Below, piece after piece: positions 9,199 through 18,709 of a DNA stretch of 38,819 bases. Below the pieces are notes generated by a model, which was not told the DNA's origin, searched no databases, and saw only the letters and a program-made list of their open reading frames with translations. This stretch comes from an uncultured Candidatus Pelagibacter sp. (GTDB lineage: Bacteria > Pseudomonadota > Alphaproteobacteria > Pelagibacterales > Pelagibacteraceae). The stretch is from assembly GCA_905620465.1 (NCBI GenBank), contig CAJQTO010000049.1:1-38819 (forward strand), in the 5' to 3' direction. The position numbers and the translations under genes are program-made. Each line of letters starts with the position of its first letter. Position 1 is the first letter of the stretch.

Positions 9199-9699
9199 TT
9201 ATTTTTCTTTTAGTCTAGGAAATAATTCAACAAAATTACAAGGTTTGTGATTTATATCAAGCTGATGCTTTAAAATTCCATCCCATGCATCAGTCACTCC
9301 ACCAGAAGATCCTGGTAAGGCAAAGACATATTTGCCATTAGCTAATACGGCGCATGCTCTAGATTGAATTGCAGATGTACCAACTGTTTTAAGACTAATT
9401 GTTCTAAATATTTCACCAAAGCCTGGGATGTGTTTGTCAGCAATTTCATTTACTGCTTCAGGAGTGATGTCTCTTCCAGTTAATCCTGTGCCACCTGTTG
9501 TAATAATAACATCTATATTTTTTTGATTTAACCAATTTTTTAAAATTATAATAATATCTTCTTTATTATCTTTGCAAATTTTTCTTTCTACTAGCTTATG
9601 TTTGGCTTCTTCAATTTTATTTACTAAAATAGATCCTGATTTATCATTTTCTAAAGTTCTAGTGTCTGTAACGGTTAAAAGTGCTATATTTACAATCAT
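9199..9699 (-). CDS. moaB: MoaB/MogA-type molybdenum cofactor protein
   Basis: IITTGGTGLTGRDITPEA, FALPGSSGGVTDAWDGIL motifs. Confidence 0.9.
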   Translation of the reverse strand: MIVNIALLTVTDTRTLENDKSGSILVNKIEEAKHKLVERKICKDNKEDIIIILKNWLNQKNIDVIITTGGTGLTGRDITPEAVNEIADKHIPGFGEIFRTISLKTVGTSAIQSRACAVLANGKYVFALPGSSGGVTDAWDGILKHQLDINHKPCNFVELFPRLKEK

Positions 9700-9717
9700 A
9701 AATTTAAATTATTTTTA

Positions 9718-10464
9718 ATGATTATATTATCAATTTTATTTTTTATAACAGCAATATTATATTCAAGTGTAGGGTTTGGTGGTGGATCAACATATTTAGC
9801 TCTTTTACTAATTTGGGAAATTCCATATTATATCTTTCCTGTTATTGCTCTTTGTTGCAACATAATTGTCGTTTCTGGAAATTGCTTTAATTATATTAGA
9901 GCTGGCAATATTAATATTAAATTAATAACACCTTATTTAGTTTCCTCTATTCCAATGGCTTTTATTGGTGGATCTCTAGCAATAGATGAAAGTTTTTTTG
10001 AGCTATTACTTTTTATAATTTTGTCTTCAGCTGGATTTTTATTATTTTACAAATTTAAATCTTTTGATGACACAAAAGAAGTTTACAGAAATATTCCTAA
10101 AATAATTTCATTTTTAATTGGTGGTTCTATTGGATTTTTGTCTGGAATGGTTGGAATTGGTGGTGGTATTTTTTTGAGCCCAATACTTTTTTTGATAAAC
10201 GCAGGTAAAGCCAAACATATAGCAACTGCCGCATCACTCTTTATTTTCATTAATTCTACTGCTGGTTTGTTCGGTCAACTTACAAAAAATTTTGTTTTTA
10301 ATGAAATATATAATTATTGGCCTCTTTTTTTATTAGTTTTAATGGGTGGCCAATTAGGAAATTTTTTAAATATAAAAATTTTTCCAGCTCGTATATTAGC
10401 ACTTATTACTGCTGGGCTTGTTATATTTGTTGCTATAAGAATGGGTTTTAAATTGTTTGTGTAA
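9718..10464 (+). CDS. TSUP (TauE/SafE) family membrane permease
   Basis: Multi-TM; YSSVGFGGGSTYLALL and FLSGMVGIGGGIFLSPILFL repeated TSUP motifs. Confidence 0.87.
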   Translation: MIILSILFFITAILYSSVGFGGGSTYLALLLIWEIPYYIFPVIALCCNIIVVSGNCFNYIRAGNINIKLITPYLVSSIPMAFIGGSLAIDESFFELLLFIILSSAGFLLFYKFKSFDDTKEVYRNIPKIISFLIGGSIGFLSGMVGIGGGIFLSPILFLINAGKAKHIATAASLFIFINSTAGLFGQLTKNFVFNEIYNYWPLFLLVLMGGQLGNFLNIKIFPARILALITAGLVIFVAIRMGFKLFV

Positions 10465-10493
10465 TATGTTTATAAAATCAATATAAAAAGAAT

Positions 10494-11084
10494 ATGAAAA
10501 TTTTTAGAGCATTCGGCCCAACAATGGGAAAAAGTAAATTATCGAAAAAATTTATTAAAGTAATTAATAATCAGATTGATAGGATCTCTCTAACAAAAAA
10601 AAATGATTATAGCTCAAAACTTGCAAGTCAAATTAAGAATGAAATTAAATTCACGGGTGTCTTTATTAAAAAAAAATTATCTAAAGAATTAAATAAAAAT
10701 ATTAAAGAATATTTAAAAAAATCAGGTCTAGATAATTTCAAAGAAATTAAAATAACTAACCTTTGGGTAGTTAGACAATTTAAAAATGAATATAACCCTA
10801 TTCATTATCACGAAGATCAAATATCTGGTGTTGGTTATCTGAAAATACCCCAAAATATGAACCAAAATAAAATGGTTATAAATAAAAAAATTAAAACAAA
10901 TGGAACAATTGATTTTATAAATGGTCAGAAAAACTTTTTAAGTAAAAGTATCTATAACTTAAATCCTAAACTTGGTGATCTTTTAATTTTTCCAAACTAT
11001 TTAATGCATACAGCTTATCCATTTAATATAAATGGTGAGAGACGATCTTTTTCTTTTAACGCAAAAATTATATTTAAAAAATAA
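10494..11084 (+). CDS. Putative 2OG-Fe(II) oxygenase-like protein
   Basis: IHYHEDQISGVGYLKIP and LLIFPNYLMHTAYPF...RRSFSFN fit the HxD...H...R double-stranded beta-helix pattern. Confidence 0.65.
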   Translation: MKIFRAFGPTMGKSKLSKKFIKVINNQIDRISLTKKNDYSSKLASQIKNEIKFTGVFIKKKLSKELNKNIKEYLKKSGLDNFKEIKITNLWVVRQFKNEYNPIHYHEDQISGVGYLKIPQNMNQNKMVINKKIKTNGTIDFINGQKNFLSKSIYNLNPKLGDLLIFPNYLMHTAYPFNINGERRSFSFNAKIIFKK

Positions 11085-11246
11085 TTTACAGTACAATTAA
11101 ACTAATATATAAAGTAATTGCTGACTTAATTTTTATTGTATACTTTAGTTGATAAAATAAAAATTATTAAAATAATTGGTAAAAGTAGTTAAACTATATT
11201 ATGTACCTCATAGAAACTTAAAATACTAAAAAGATTATAGTAAGAA

Positions 11247-12152
11247 ATGAATAAAAAATTTTTTAAGGAAATAAGAATTTTAGACGGTGGAATGGGCCAA
11301 GAGTTATTAGCAAGAGGCATGAAAGCTAATGGAACACTTTGGAGCGCAAATGCCTTATTACAAGAAAAATATCATAAGCTATTATTAGATACTCACTTAG
11401 ATTTTATTAAATCAGGGGCTGAAGTTATCATTACTAACACTTTTACTTTAAGAAGAAAAAGATTATGTGAAAATAATGTTGATGATAAATTTGAATATTT
11501 AAATAAAAAAGCTGGTGAGATAGCTATGAAAGCTAAAAATTTAAACCCTCATGTCTTAATTGCAGGAGGTTTGCCACCACAAGACAAAACATACCAAGCT
11601 GACAAAAGAGATGATGATATAATTAGAAATGCCTTCTATGAACAGGCTAAAATTTTAAATCCTTTTATTGATTTTTTTTATTTTGATGTTTTGAGTAGTG
11701 TAAGAGAATTTAGACTCGGAATTGAAGCTATCAAAGATTTTAATAAACCATACCTAATTGGTGCTCATATTTCTGAAGGGACGGTGCTGCCCAGCAAAGA
11801 AAAATTATCAGATATTGTTAACAAAATTGATCATAAAAACTTACTTGGAATAATGCTTTCTTGTGTTTCGCCAGAAAATTATGAAAAAAACTTGGATGAG
11901 ATTAAAAATTTAGGCATTCCTTTTGGGTTTAAGCTTAATGCATTTATAACAACTTCTCCAAAAGGTGGATATTTTGCTAATTATACAAAAAATGGTGGCA
12001 ACCCAAATGAATTTTTAGGCCAAAGAAAAGATCTTGATCCAAAAAAAATGTCTGTATTTGTTAAAAAATTTAAAGATGCTGGTGCTACAATTCTAGGAGG
12101 GTGTTGTGAAACAAGACCTAGTCATATTAAAGAAATGTCTATGCTAAAATAA
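11247..12152 (+). CDS. Homocysteine S-methyltransferase family protein
   Basis: ILDGGMGQELLARG, EVIITNTFTL, C-terminal ILGGCCETRPSHI zinc motif. Confidence 0.87.
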   Translation: MNKKFFKEIRILDGGMGQELLARGMKANGTLWSANALLQEKYHKLLLDTHLDFIKSGAEVIITNTFTLRRKRLCENNVDDKFEYLNKKAGEIAMKAKNLNPHVLIAGGLPPQDKTYQADKRDDDIIRNAFYEQAKILNPFIDFFYFDVLSSVREFRLGIEAIKDFNKPYLIGAHISEGTVLPSKEKLSDIVNKIDHKNLLGIMLSCVSPENYEKNLDEIKNLGIPFGFKLNAFITTSPKGGYFANYTKNGGNPNEFLGQRKDLDPKKMSVFVKKFKDAGATILGGCCETRPSHIKEMSMLK

Positions 12153-12764
12153 TTAATCATTATCTGTTAATTCTGCTCCAGCCCCACCTACTTTTGAACT
12201 TTCACTTTCTTCAACAAAGGTATTTTCAGATAGTTTGTAAAGCTCTTTCCACTCACTTTCCTCAAAAGAGTCTTCGTTTTCCTTAAATTTAATTGAAACA
12301 TTATTTCCTATCTCTATTATATCTTCATTTGAAGAGTTAGCATATATGCTGTTATTGTAGTTTAACAAAAAAGCTCTGTTATCTATCTTTAATTCTAATT
12401 TCTTTCCAATAACTTCAGAAGCTCTACTTGCAAATGGTAAAAAAAGTAACGGATAAGCTATTTTTTCAAATTTAATTTCATTCAAAATTTCTAATGATCT
12501 AACTTGATCTAAAAAATTTAATCCGGCAATTATTGGGCAAAATTCAATTTTAGATATTTTATTTTCATTACTAATAAGGTTTATTTTTTCAAAATTTTTC
12601 TTATTTCTAGCTCTAAAATAATAATTTAAATTTTTTATTCCATTCAACCCAAACAGCTCTAACATTCTAATATTTTTTCCAACCTCTTCTGCAATACCCC
12701 ATGAAAAACCAGCAGCTCTACTAGATCTTTTTGATACTGTTTCTATTTCACTTAAAGATTTCAT
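12153..12764 (-). CDS. DUF3726-like protein
   Basis: SLSEIETVSKRSSRAAGFSWGIAEEVGKNIRMLE N-terminus resembles DUF3726 proteins. Confidence 0.6.
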   Translation of the reverse strand: MKSLSEIETVSKRSSRAAGFSWGIAEEVGKNIRMLELFGLNGIKNLNYYFRARNKKNFEKINLISNENKISKIEFCPIIAGLNFLDQVRSLEILNEIKFEKIAYPLLFLPFASRASEVIGKKLELKIDNRAFLLNYNNSIYANSSNEDIIEIGNNVSIKFKENEDSFEESEWKELYKLSENTFVEESESSKVGGAGAELTDND

Positions 12765-14426
12765 TTAGTTTAATGAATTATAGACCCAATGATCATCATA
12801 ATTTTTTAATTGTTCTGGTAGTGGTGCACCTTGAAACATACATATACGCAACCATTTATCAGACCTTGGATCAAATTTTAATGCACCGAAAAAAGATAAT
12901 TTTAACCTTAACATGTCAATAGGTACTATGGATTGTCCTATTAAATTATCTTGTATTTCTGAATATGGGAATTTTTCGATTATAAATGCTCTTCTAACAA
13001 CATGTCTCAAATCTGAATTGTTAACTAAAAATCTATCAATTGTTAAGCTATTCTTAAATTTGGATAATAAATCATAAAGTTTTTTTATGTCTCTTGCTAT
13101 AGCCAATGGTTGTTCTAACTCTGATCCATTTTCTATAAATCTATCTGCAAGTCTCGGTTCTTCTTTATTTTTAGAAATAAACCAAAAATTTTGATTATTT
13201 TCTTTTTTTAAAAAATCTATATTTAATATCTTAGAGTACTTATCTTCTAATATATTCTTTAATTCTAAAATCGTTCTATTTGTTGGTATATTAAAATATT
13301 TTTCTTCTTCTGAGCTCATTGTATTAATTAATGGATTTATTATATTATCATAAGGTTCCATCATCATTGACACAACATACTCAATACATTCTTCTCCAGA
13401 GTTTTTCTCTAACCACAGATAAATTTCATTGAATGCAAATTCTTTTGAAAAATCGAATTTTTTTTCAATAATATTAATAAAAATATTTAAATCATTTAAT
13501 AATGCTTTTATTTTATTTTGTTGGTATTCACTTTCTGTATTCCAAGATGTTATATTTTTAATAGATTTTTTTAAACAAATTTTAAATAAGTCACTATCTT
13601 CAGTTTTTATATTTTTTATTTCTCTTATTTTTTTTAATGCTGTTTCTCTTGCGTATATCCAATTGTTCAAAAGTGTGGGATGATTAACAATAAAAGGTGC
13701 CATCCCTAATCCAGTGGAATTACCTATTCCAAGGTTTTTACATATTTCTGGATCTAAATTTACTGCTTTCTTGGGGTTTTTATTTTTTGCTACATGATTA
13801 ACCTGATCAAAAGTAAATTGCCTAACCAAATAAACCAACATCATTTCAAGTCTAAAAGGTCCATAAATTTCTTCTCTATTCTTTATTCTAAATCTATCTG
13901 CTAAACCAAATTTGCCAGAACCATATACGGCTGTTGTTCGATAAAGATAACCTACTTTAGATAGTAAGTTTATATCTGGTTGAATTCCATTGCTCAAACT
14001 TTCCACTACGTGGTTAAATATGCGCACAGACTTGTTTGCTCTAGATAAAGTTAATTCTTTATATGATAGTCTTCCAACTTCTTGTTTAGGCACTTCATTT
14101 TTTAATCTTTCAATATCTTTTTTTGTAGGAACGCCATCATGAAGTGTAAATGCTGCATCCCATTTTGTTGCAATTACTCTGTCCGATCTTTCATCTTTTT
14201 CAAGTTTATTAGCAAAACAAATTAAAGAATAAACTCTATCATTTTTTGTAAATGAATAAACGACAGTACCATAACCAAATTCATCTAAATTAAATAAATC
14301 TCTTTTATATTCCCAGTCTTTAAATTCTTTTAAAAAACTTCTTAAAAAAGATAATTTTGATTGATGAAATGATCCCAATCTAGATAATTTCATTATAACA
14401 TTTGGATCTCTTAATTCTACTTGCAC
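12765..14426 (-). CDS. Uncharacterised 553-aa protein
   Basis: Long intact ORF abutting both neighbours (1-nt overlap with the 14426-15394 gene); no family recognised. Confidence 0.8.
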   Translation of the reverse strand: MQVELRDPNVIMKLSRLGSFHQSKLSFLRSFLKEFKDWEYKRDLFNLDEFGYGTVVYSFTKNDRVYSLICFANKLEKDERSDRVIATKWDAAFTLHDGVPTKKDIERLKNEVPKQEVGRLSYKELTLSRANKSVRIFNHVVESLSNGIQPDINLLSKVGYLYRTTAVYGSGKFGLADRFRIKNREEIYGPFRLEMMLVYLVRQFTFDQVNHVAKNKNPKKAVNLDPEICKNLGIGNSTGLGMAPFIVNHPTLLNNWIYARETALKKIREIKNIKTEDSDLFKICLKKSIKNITSWNTESEYQQNKIKALLNDLNIFINIIEKKFDFSKEFAFNEIYLWLEKNSGEECIEYVVSMMMEPYDNIINPLINTMSSEEEKYFNIPTNRTILELKNILEDKYSKILNIDFLKKENNQNFWFISKNKEEPRLADRFIENGSELEQPLAIARDIKKLYDLLSKFKNSLTIDRFLVNNSDLRHVVRRAFIIEKFPYSEIQDNLIGQSIVPIDMLRLKLSFFGALKFDPRSDKWLRICMFQGAPLPEQLKNYDDHWVYNSLN

Positions 14427-15394
14427 TAGCTAATTCCTTTATAAAAATTATACCAATTATTACCCAAAATACCATTTATCTCATCATCATTAAAACCAAC
14501 TTTTTTTAAACCTGTTTCTAAATTTTTAAATCCTCTTGCATCAATAAACCAATTTGGCTGTTCAGGAAAGCCTGGTTTATTTTTTGATCCTTCACCAAAA
14601 TTTTTAGCTTTAGTCCATGTTCCATTTCTCATCCACTCAACTATACTATCTGGTTGGTTAAGACATAAATCAGATCCAATACCAATATTTTCTGCTCCCA
14701 TGATTTCTGCAGTTTTTGCAGTCATTTCACAAAAGCTTTCAAGTGTACAATTGGTACTATTTTTTAAATGATGTGCATATAACGAAAGGCCCAGCATTCC
14801 ACCACTTTCTGCCAAAGCTTTTAATAAATCATTTGATTTATTTCTTTTGGCTGCGTGCCAAAATGTTGGATTTGCATGTGTAATTGCAATTGGTTTTTCA
14901 CTAATATCAATTGCATCTAAGCTGCTTTTTTCTGCTGAATGAGACATATCAATTGCTATGCCAACTCTATTCATTTCTTTAATTGCTTCTCTTCCAAAAT
15001 TGGTAACTCCACTATCATTTGTTTCATAACATCCCGTAGCAAGTAATGATTGGTTGTTGTATGTAAGTTGCATAAACCTACATCCTTGTTCATGAACTTT
15101 CTCTATTAAGGCAATATTATCTTCAATTGGTGAGCAGTTCTGAAAGCCAAAAAAAATTGCTGTTTTGTTCTCTTCTTTTGCTTTTTCAATATCTTTAAAA
15201 TCTTTACCTAAAAAAATTAAATCTGAATTTTCTTTAAAATGCTTATTCCAGGAATTAATAACATTTTGAAGCTCATCGAAGTCCTCGTGGTAAGCAATAG
15301 TCACGTGAACAGCGTCCAGTCCAGCATCCCTATTAATTTCAAAGATTTTTCTAGACCAATTGCAATACTGTAAATTATCAATCTTAAAATTCAT
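14426..15394 (-). CDS. Membrane dipeptidase (peptidase M19) homologue with divergent metal site
   Basis: QGCRFMQLTYNNQ, VGIAIDMSHSAEKSSLDAI, KPIAITHANPTFWH, NIGIGSDLCLNQPD are M19 features; N-terminal HxD and bridging Glu not seen. Confidence 0.8.
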   Translation of the reverse strand: MNFKIDNLQYCNWSRKIFEINRDAGLDAVHVTIAYHEDFDELQNVINSWNKHFKENSDLIFLGKDFKDIEKAKEENKTAIFFGFQNCSPIEDNIALIEKVHEQGCRFMQLTYNNQSLLATGCYETNDSGVTNFGREAIKEMNRVGIAIDMSHSAEKSSLDAIDISEKPIAITHANPTFWHAAKRNKSNDLLKALAESGGMLGLSLYAHHLKNSTNCTLESFCEMTAKTAEIMGAENIGIGSDLCLNQPDSIVEWMRNGTWTKAKNFGEGSKNKPGFPEQPNWFIDARGFKNLETGLKKVGFNDDEINGILGNNWYNFYKGIS

Positions 15395-15482
15395 TTATTT
15401 TTATTAATTTTTAAGAATACCCATAAGAAACATAAATTCTATTAATTTTATTGAAATATAGACTTTAATTTGAAATAACTGT

Positions 15483-15509
15483 TTAGGTGATAAAAAAATT
15501 AACACCTAA
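15483..15509 (+). promoter_or_regulatory. Inverted repeat (TTAGGTG-N13-CACCTAA) reaching the purE start codon
   Basis: 7-bp perfect stem 15483-15489 / 15503-15509; the last base is the A of the purE ATG. Confidence 0.45.
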
Positions 15510-16000
15510 TGTCTAAAATTAAATCTAATAAAGTTTCTATTGTAATGGGAAGTCAGTCTGACTTCAAAACCATGAAGTTATGTCAAAAAGTTCTTAAATT
15601 ACTAAAAATTAAATTTGAAACTAAAATTATTTCAGCACACAGAACTCCGAAAAGGATGTACGAGTATGCAAAAAATGCTGAAAAAAATAATATTGCAGTT
15701 ATTATAGCTGGAGCTGGTGGTTCTGCACATTTGCCTGGAATGATTTCAGCATTAACATCGCTACCAGTTTTGGGTGTACCGATTGAAAGTAAAAAACTTA
15801 AGGGTTTAGACAGTCTTTTATCAATTGTCCAAATGCCAAAAGGTATACCTGTCGGAACCTTAGCTATTGGAGAAGATGGTGCAATTAATTCAGCATTATT
15901 GGCTGCATCTATAATTGCAATCAGCGACAATAAAATCCAAAAAAATTTAAAACAATGGCGGATTAGTCAAAGCAGATCTGTTAATAGAAAACCTAAATAA
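15509..16000 (+). CDS. purE: N5-carboxyaminoimidazole ribonucleotide mutase PurE
   Basis: VSIVMGSQSDFKTM, SAHRTPKRMYEYA, IIAGAGGSAHLPGMISALTSLPVLGVP. Confidence 0.95.
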   Translation: MSKIKSNKVSIVMGSQSDFKTMKLCQKVLKLLKIKFETKIISAHRTPKRMYEYAKNAEKNNIAVIIAGAGGSAHLPGMISALTSLPVLGVPIESKKLKGLDSLLSIVQMPKGIPVGTLAIGEDGAINSALLAASIIAISDNKIQKNLKQWRISQSRSVNRKPK

Positions 16001-16008
16001 TTTTAAAT

Positions 16009-17052
16009 ATGTCAAAACCAACATTAGGGATCATAGGTGGAGGTCAATTAGGTAGTATGTTAGCTACAGCGGCTAAAAGGTTAGAGATTAAAACTGTAGT
16101 TTTTTCTGATGATATGGACGCACCTGCACAAAAATTTTCAGATGAATTTATTTTTGGAAAATATGATGATCAAAATAAGATTGATAAATTAGTAAGTAAA
16201 ACTGATGTAATAACTTTTGAATTCGAAAACATTCCATATGAAACTTTAAACCAAATCAATAAAATAAAACCTGTTCTTCCTAAGCCATCAATAAATAGAA
16301 TTATACAACATCGGTTGGCTGAAAAAGATTTTATCAACAAATTAAATATTAGAACAACACGGTACGCTTCAGTTAAGAATAAATCTGAAATGGATACTGT
16401 GCAAGATTTATTACCTGGCTTACTTAAAACAGTTACTCTTGGTTATGATGGGAAAGGACAACATCTTATAAATTCAATTGAGGATATTAATGAACTAGAT
16501 ATTGATTTTTCTAGGGGTTATATTTTAGAAAAGTTGGTTAAACTAAAAAAAGAGATTTCTATAATTATAACAAGGTTTAGTGATAAAAAATATGAAATTT
16601 ATGAACCAATTGAAAATGTCCATGAAGATCAGATTCTAAAAAATTCTAGAATACCAGCAGATATTAATGATAAAATTTTAAAACAATCTAGGTTGTGGGC
16701 TATGAAACTTACTGAAGAGTTAAAATATGTGGGTACCCTATGTGTGGAGTTTTTTATCGACAGAAATGAAAACCTTTACGTAAATGAAATAGCACCACGA
16801 GTTCATAATTCAGGTCACTTAACAATAAATGCTTATAATATTAGTCAATTTGAAAACCATGTGAGAGCAGTATGTGGTTTAGAACAAATTAAACTAAACA
16901 AAATTTCTAATGCAAAAATGATAAATCTGATTGGGAGTCAAATAAATGTTTATCGAAACAAACAGTTTAACTCTAATGAATTTTTCTTTGATTATTTAAA
17001 AAAAGAAATTAAACACAAGCGTAAAATGGGCCATCTAACAACTCTGTTTTAA
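16009..17052 (+). CDS. purK: N5-carboxyaminoimidazole ribonucleotide synthase PurK
   Basis: LGIIGGGQLGSMLATAAKRL, TFEFENIP, GYDGKGQ, VNEIAPRVHNSGH. Confidence 0.95.
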   Translation: MSKPTLGIIGGGQLGSMLATAAKRLEIKTVVFSDDMDAPAQKFSDEFIFGKYDDQNKIDKLVSKTDVITFEFENIPYETLNQINKIKPVLPKPSINRIIQHRLAEKDFINKLNIRTTRYASVKNKSEMDTVQDLLPGLLKTVTLGYDGKGQHLINSIEDINELDIDFSRGYILEKLVKLKKEISIIITRFSDKKYEIYEPIENVHEDQILKNSRIPADINDKILKQSRLWAMKLTEELKYVGTLCVEFFIDRNENLYVNEIAPRVHNSGHLTINAYNISQFENHVRAVCGLEQIKLNKISNAKMINLIGSQINVYRNKQFNSNEFFFDYLKKEIKHKRKMGHLTTLF

Positions 17053-17073
17053 TAAAACTAATTGATCAAATAA

Positions 17074-18123
17074 ATGTTAAAATTTATAAGTTTTTTAATT
17101 ATAATTATTGCGTATAACACTTTATCTTTTTCTATGGAAAAAAAACCTTATCATCACCTACCTGATGGAACATTCAGAAACCCTGAAGGGTCACCAGTGA
17201 GAACTAGTAAAGCAAAATTTTCATACAGACAGTTTAGTAAAGAGAAAAAAAAAATAGATATGACTGTTCCAAAAGAGCACGTTATTGATAAAAAATTGGT
17301 TTTATTTAATTTAAAAAAGCATGAGAACGAAGATTATATAGCTTTGATCGGTCATGCTACTTATCTAATTAAATTAGGTGATACAACAATTATAACTGAC
17401 CCCGTGTTTTCAAAAAATGCTGGCCCTCTAATTTTTGGTCCTGATCGATTTACTGAGCCAGCTTTGGAGTTAAATGAAATACCAAAGACAGATTTATTTT
17501 TGTTAACTCATAATCATTATGATCATCAAGATATGAGCACCATTAGAAGATATCCATTTAAAGATGCAAAAGTCTTAGTACCTCTAAACCTTGGAAAATA
17601 TTTTACTCCTTATAGATTTAAAGATATCAATGAAATGGATTGGTATGATGAAATTAAAGTGAATGATGATTTAAAAGTAACTTTTTTACCTGCAGTACAT
17701 TGGTCCAAAAGAAGTTTAACAGATACAAATAAAACTCTCTGGGGAAATTTTTTAATTGAATATAAAAGAAAAAAAATACTTTTTGCATGTGATACTGGTT
17801 ACGGCAATATCTATAAAGAGTTAGGAAAAAAATATGGACCAATAGATATAACAATGATCAATATAGGTGCATATAATTTTAAACCGATGTTTGATAAATC
17901 AATTTATCACACTACACCTGAAGAAGCTTTAAATGTGGCTCAGGATTTAAAAAGCAAAAAAGTTATTGGAATGCACTGGGGTACTTTTGTGTTATCCTTA
18001 GAACCAATAATGGAACCGCCTGTGAGATTTAAAGATAATGCTGAAAAATATGGTTATAAAAAAGATGATGCAATTATATTTAAAGTTGGTGAATTTAAAA
18101 AAATAAAAGATTTATTAAAATAA
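17074..18123 (+). CDS. Exported MBL-fold metallohydrolase (NAPE-PLD/UlaG-like)
   Basis: N-terminal hydrophobic signal; LIGHATYLIKLGDTTIITDP, LTHNHYDHQDMSTI, CDTGYG. Confidence 0.82.
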   Translation: MLKFISFLIIIIAYNTLSFSMEKKPYHHLPDGTFRNPEGSPVRTSKAKFSYRQFSKEKKKIDMTVPKEHVIDKKLVLFNLKKHENEDYIALIGHATYLIKLGDTTIITDPVFSKNAGPLIFGPDRFTEPALELNEIPKTDLFLLTHNHYDHQDMSTIRRYPFKDAKVLVPLNLGKYFTPYRFKDINEMDWYDEIKVNDDLKVTFLPAVHWSKRSLTDTNKTLWGNFLIEYKRKKILFACDTGYGNIYKELGKKYGPIDITMINIGAYNFKPMFDKSIYHTTPEEALNVAQDLKSKKVIGMHWGTFVLSLEPIMEPPVRFKDNAEKYGYKKDDAIIFKVGEFKKIKDLLK

Positions 18124-18588
18124 ATGTTAAAATCTATAGAAGGAAATTTTGATAATCCTGAAGTTCATGAATTGTTAGTCAAACATTTTATTGAATTAAG
18201 ATCAGTATCTCCTGAGGGGAGCACTCATGTTCTTGACATAAATGGCCTTAAGGATCCTGCTATTAAATTCTGGAGTTTGTGGGAAGATGATAAGCTAATC
18301 GGTAGTGGTGCTTTAAAATTTTTGGATAAAAGTCATGGCGAATTCAAATCTATAAGAGTTAATAATAAATCTAAGAATAAAGGAAATGGAATTAAAGTTG
18401 TTAATTATTTAATTAATGAAGCTAAAAAATTAAATATAAAAAAATTAAGTCTAGAAACCGGAGCTGGAGATTTTTTTTTACCAGCGAGAAAGTTATTTCT
18501 TAGATGTAACTTTAAAATTTGTGAGCCTTTTTCACATTATAAAAATGATATCAATTCAGTATATATGAGCTTGTTTATTGGCAACTAA
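18124..18588 (+). CDS. GNAT family acetyltransferase
   Basis: FKSIRVNNKSKNKGNGIKVVNYLINEAKKLNIKKLSLETG acetyl-CoA binding region; starts right after the previous stop. Confidence 0.78.
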   Translation: MLKSIEGNFDNPEVHELLVKHFIELRSVSPEGSTHVLDINGLKDPAIKFWSLWEDDKLIGSGALKFLDKSHGEFKSIRVNNKSKNKGNGIKVVNYLINEAKKLNIKKLSLETGAGDFFLPARKLFLRCNFKICEPFSHYKNDINSVYMSLFIGN

Positions 18589-18622
18589 ACAAGATTTAAT
18601 TTCAATTATTGCTTTAATTTAG

Positions 18623-18677
18623 TTGACAAAACCTCAATAAATCTAAACAAGATCGGAATTACTTAATTATAAGTAAT
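18623..18677 (+). promoter_or_regulatory. Candidate cold-shock gene promoter/leader: TTGACA -35-like element and an 8-bp hairpin
   Basis: TTGACA at 18623-18628; ATTACTTA-ATTA-TAAGTAAT at 18658-18677 upstream of the csp ATG at 18710. Confidence 0.4.
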
Positions 18678-18709
18678 AAAAAGTAACATAACAAAAAGTA
18701 AGAAAAAAT

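Noticed and set aside
11085-11246. SAM-type riboswitch upstream of the homocysteine S-methyltransferase gene
   Set aside because: Suspected from SAR11 knowledge of SAM-responsive leaders, but I could only see a weak 7-bp repeat (TAAAGTA 11110 / TACTTTA 11141) and no recognisable SAM-II/V core; an Infernal search would decide.
15583-15930. Minus-strand ORF opposite purE
   Set aside because: Antisense to purE, no own features.
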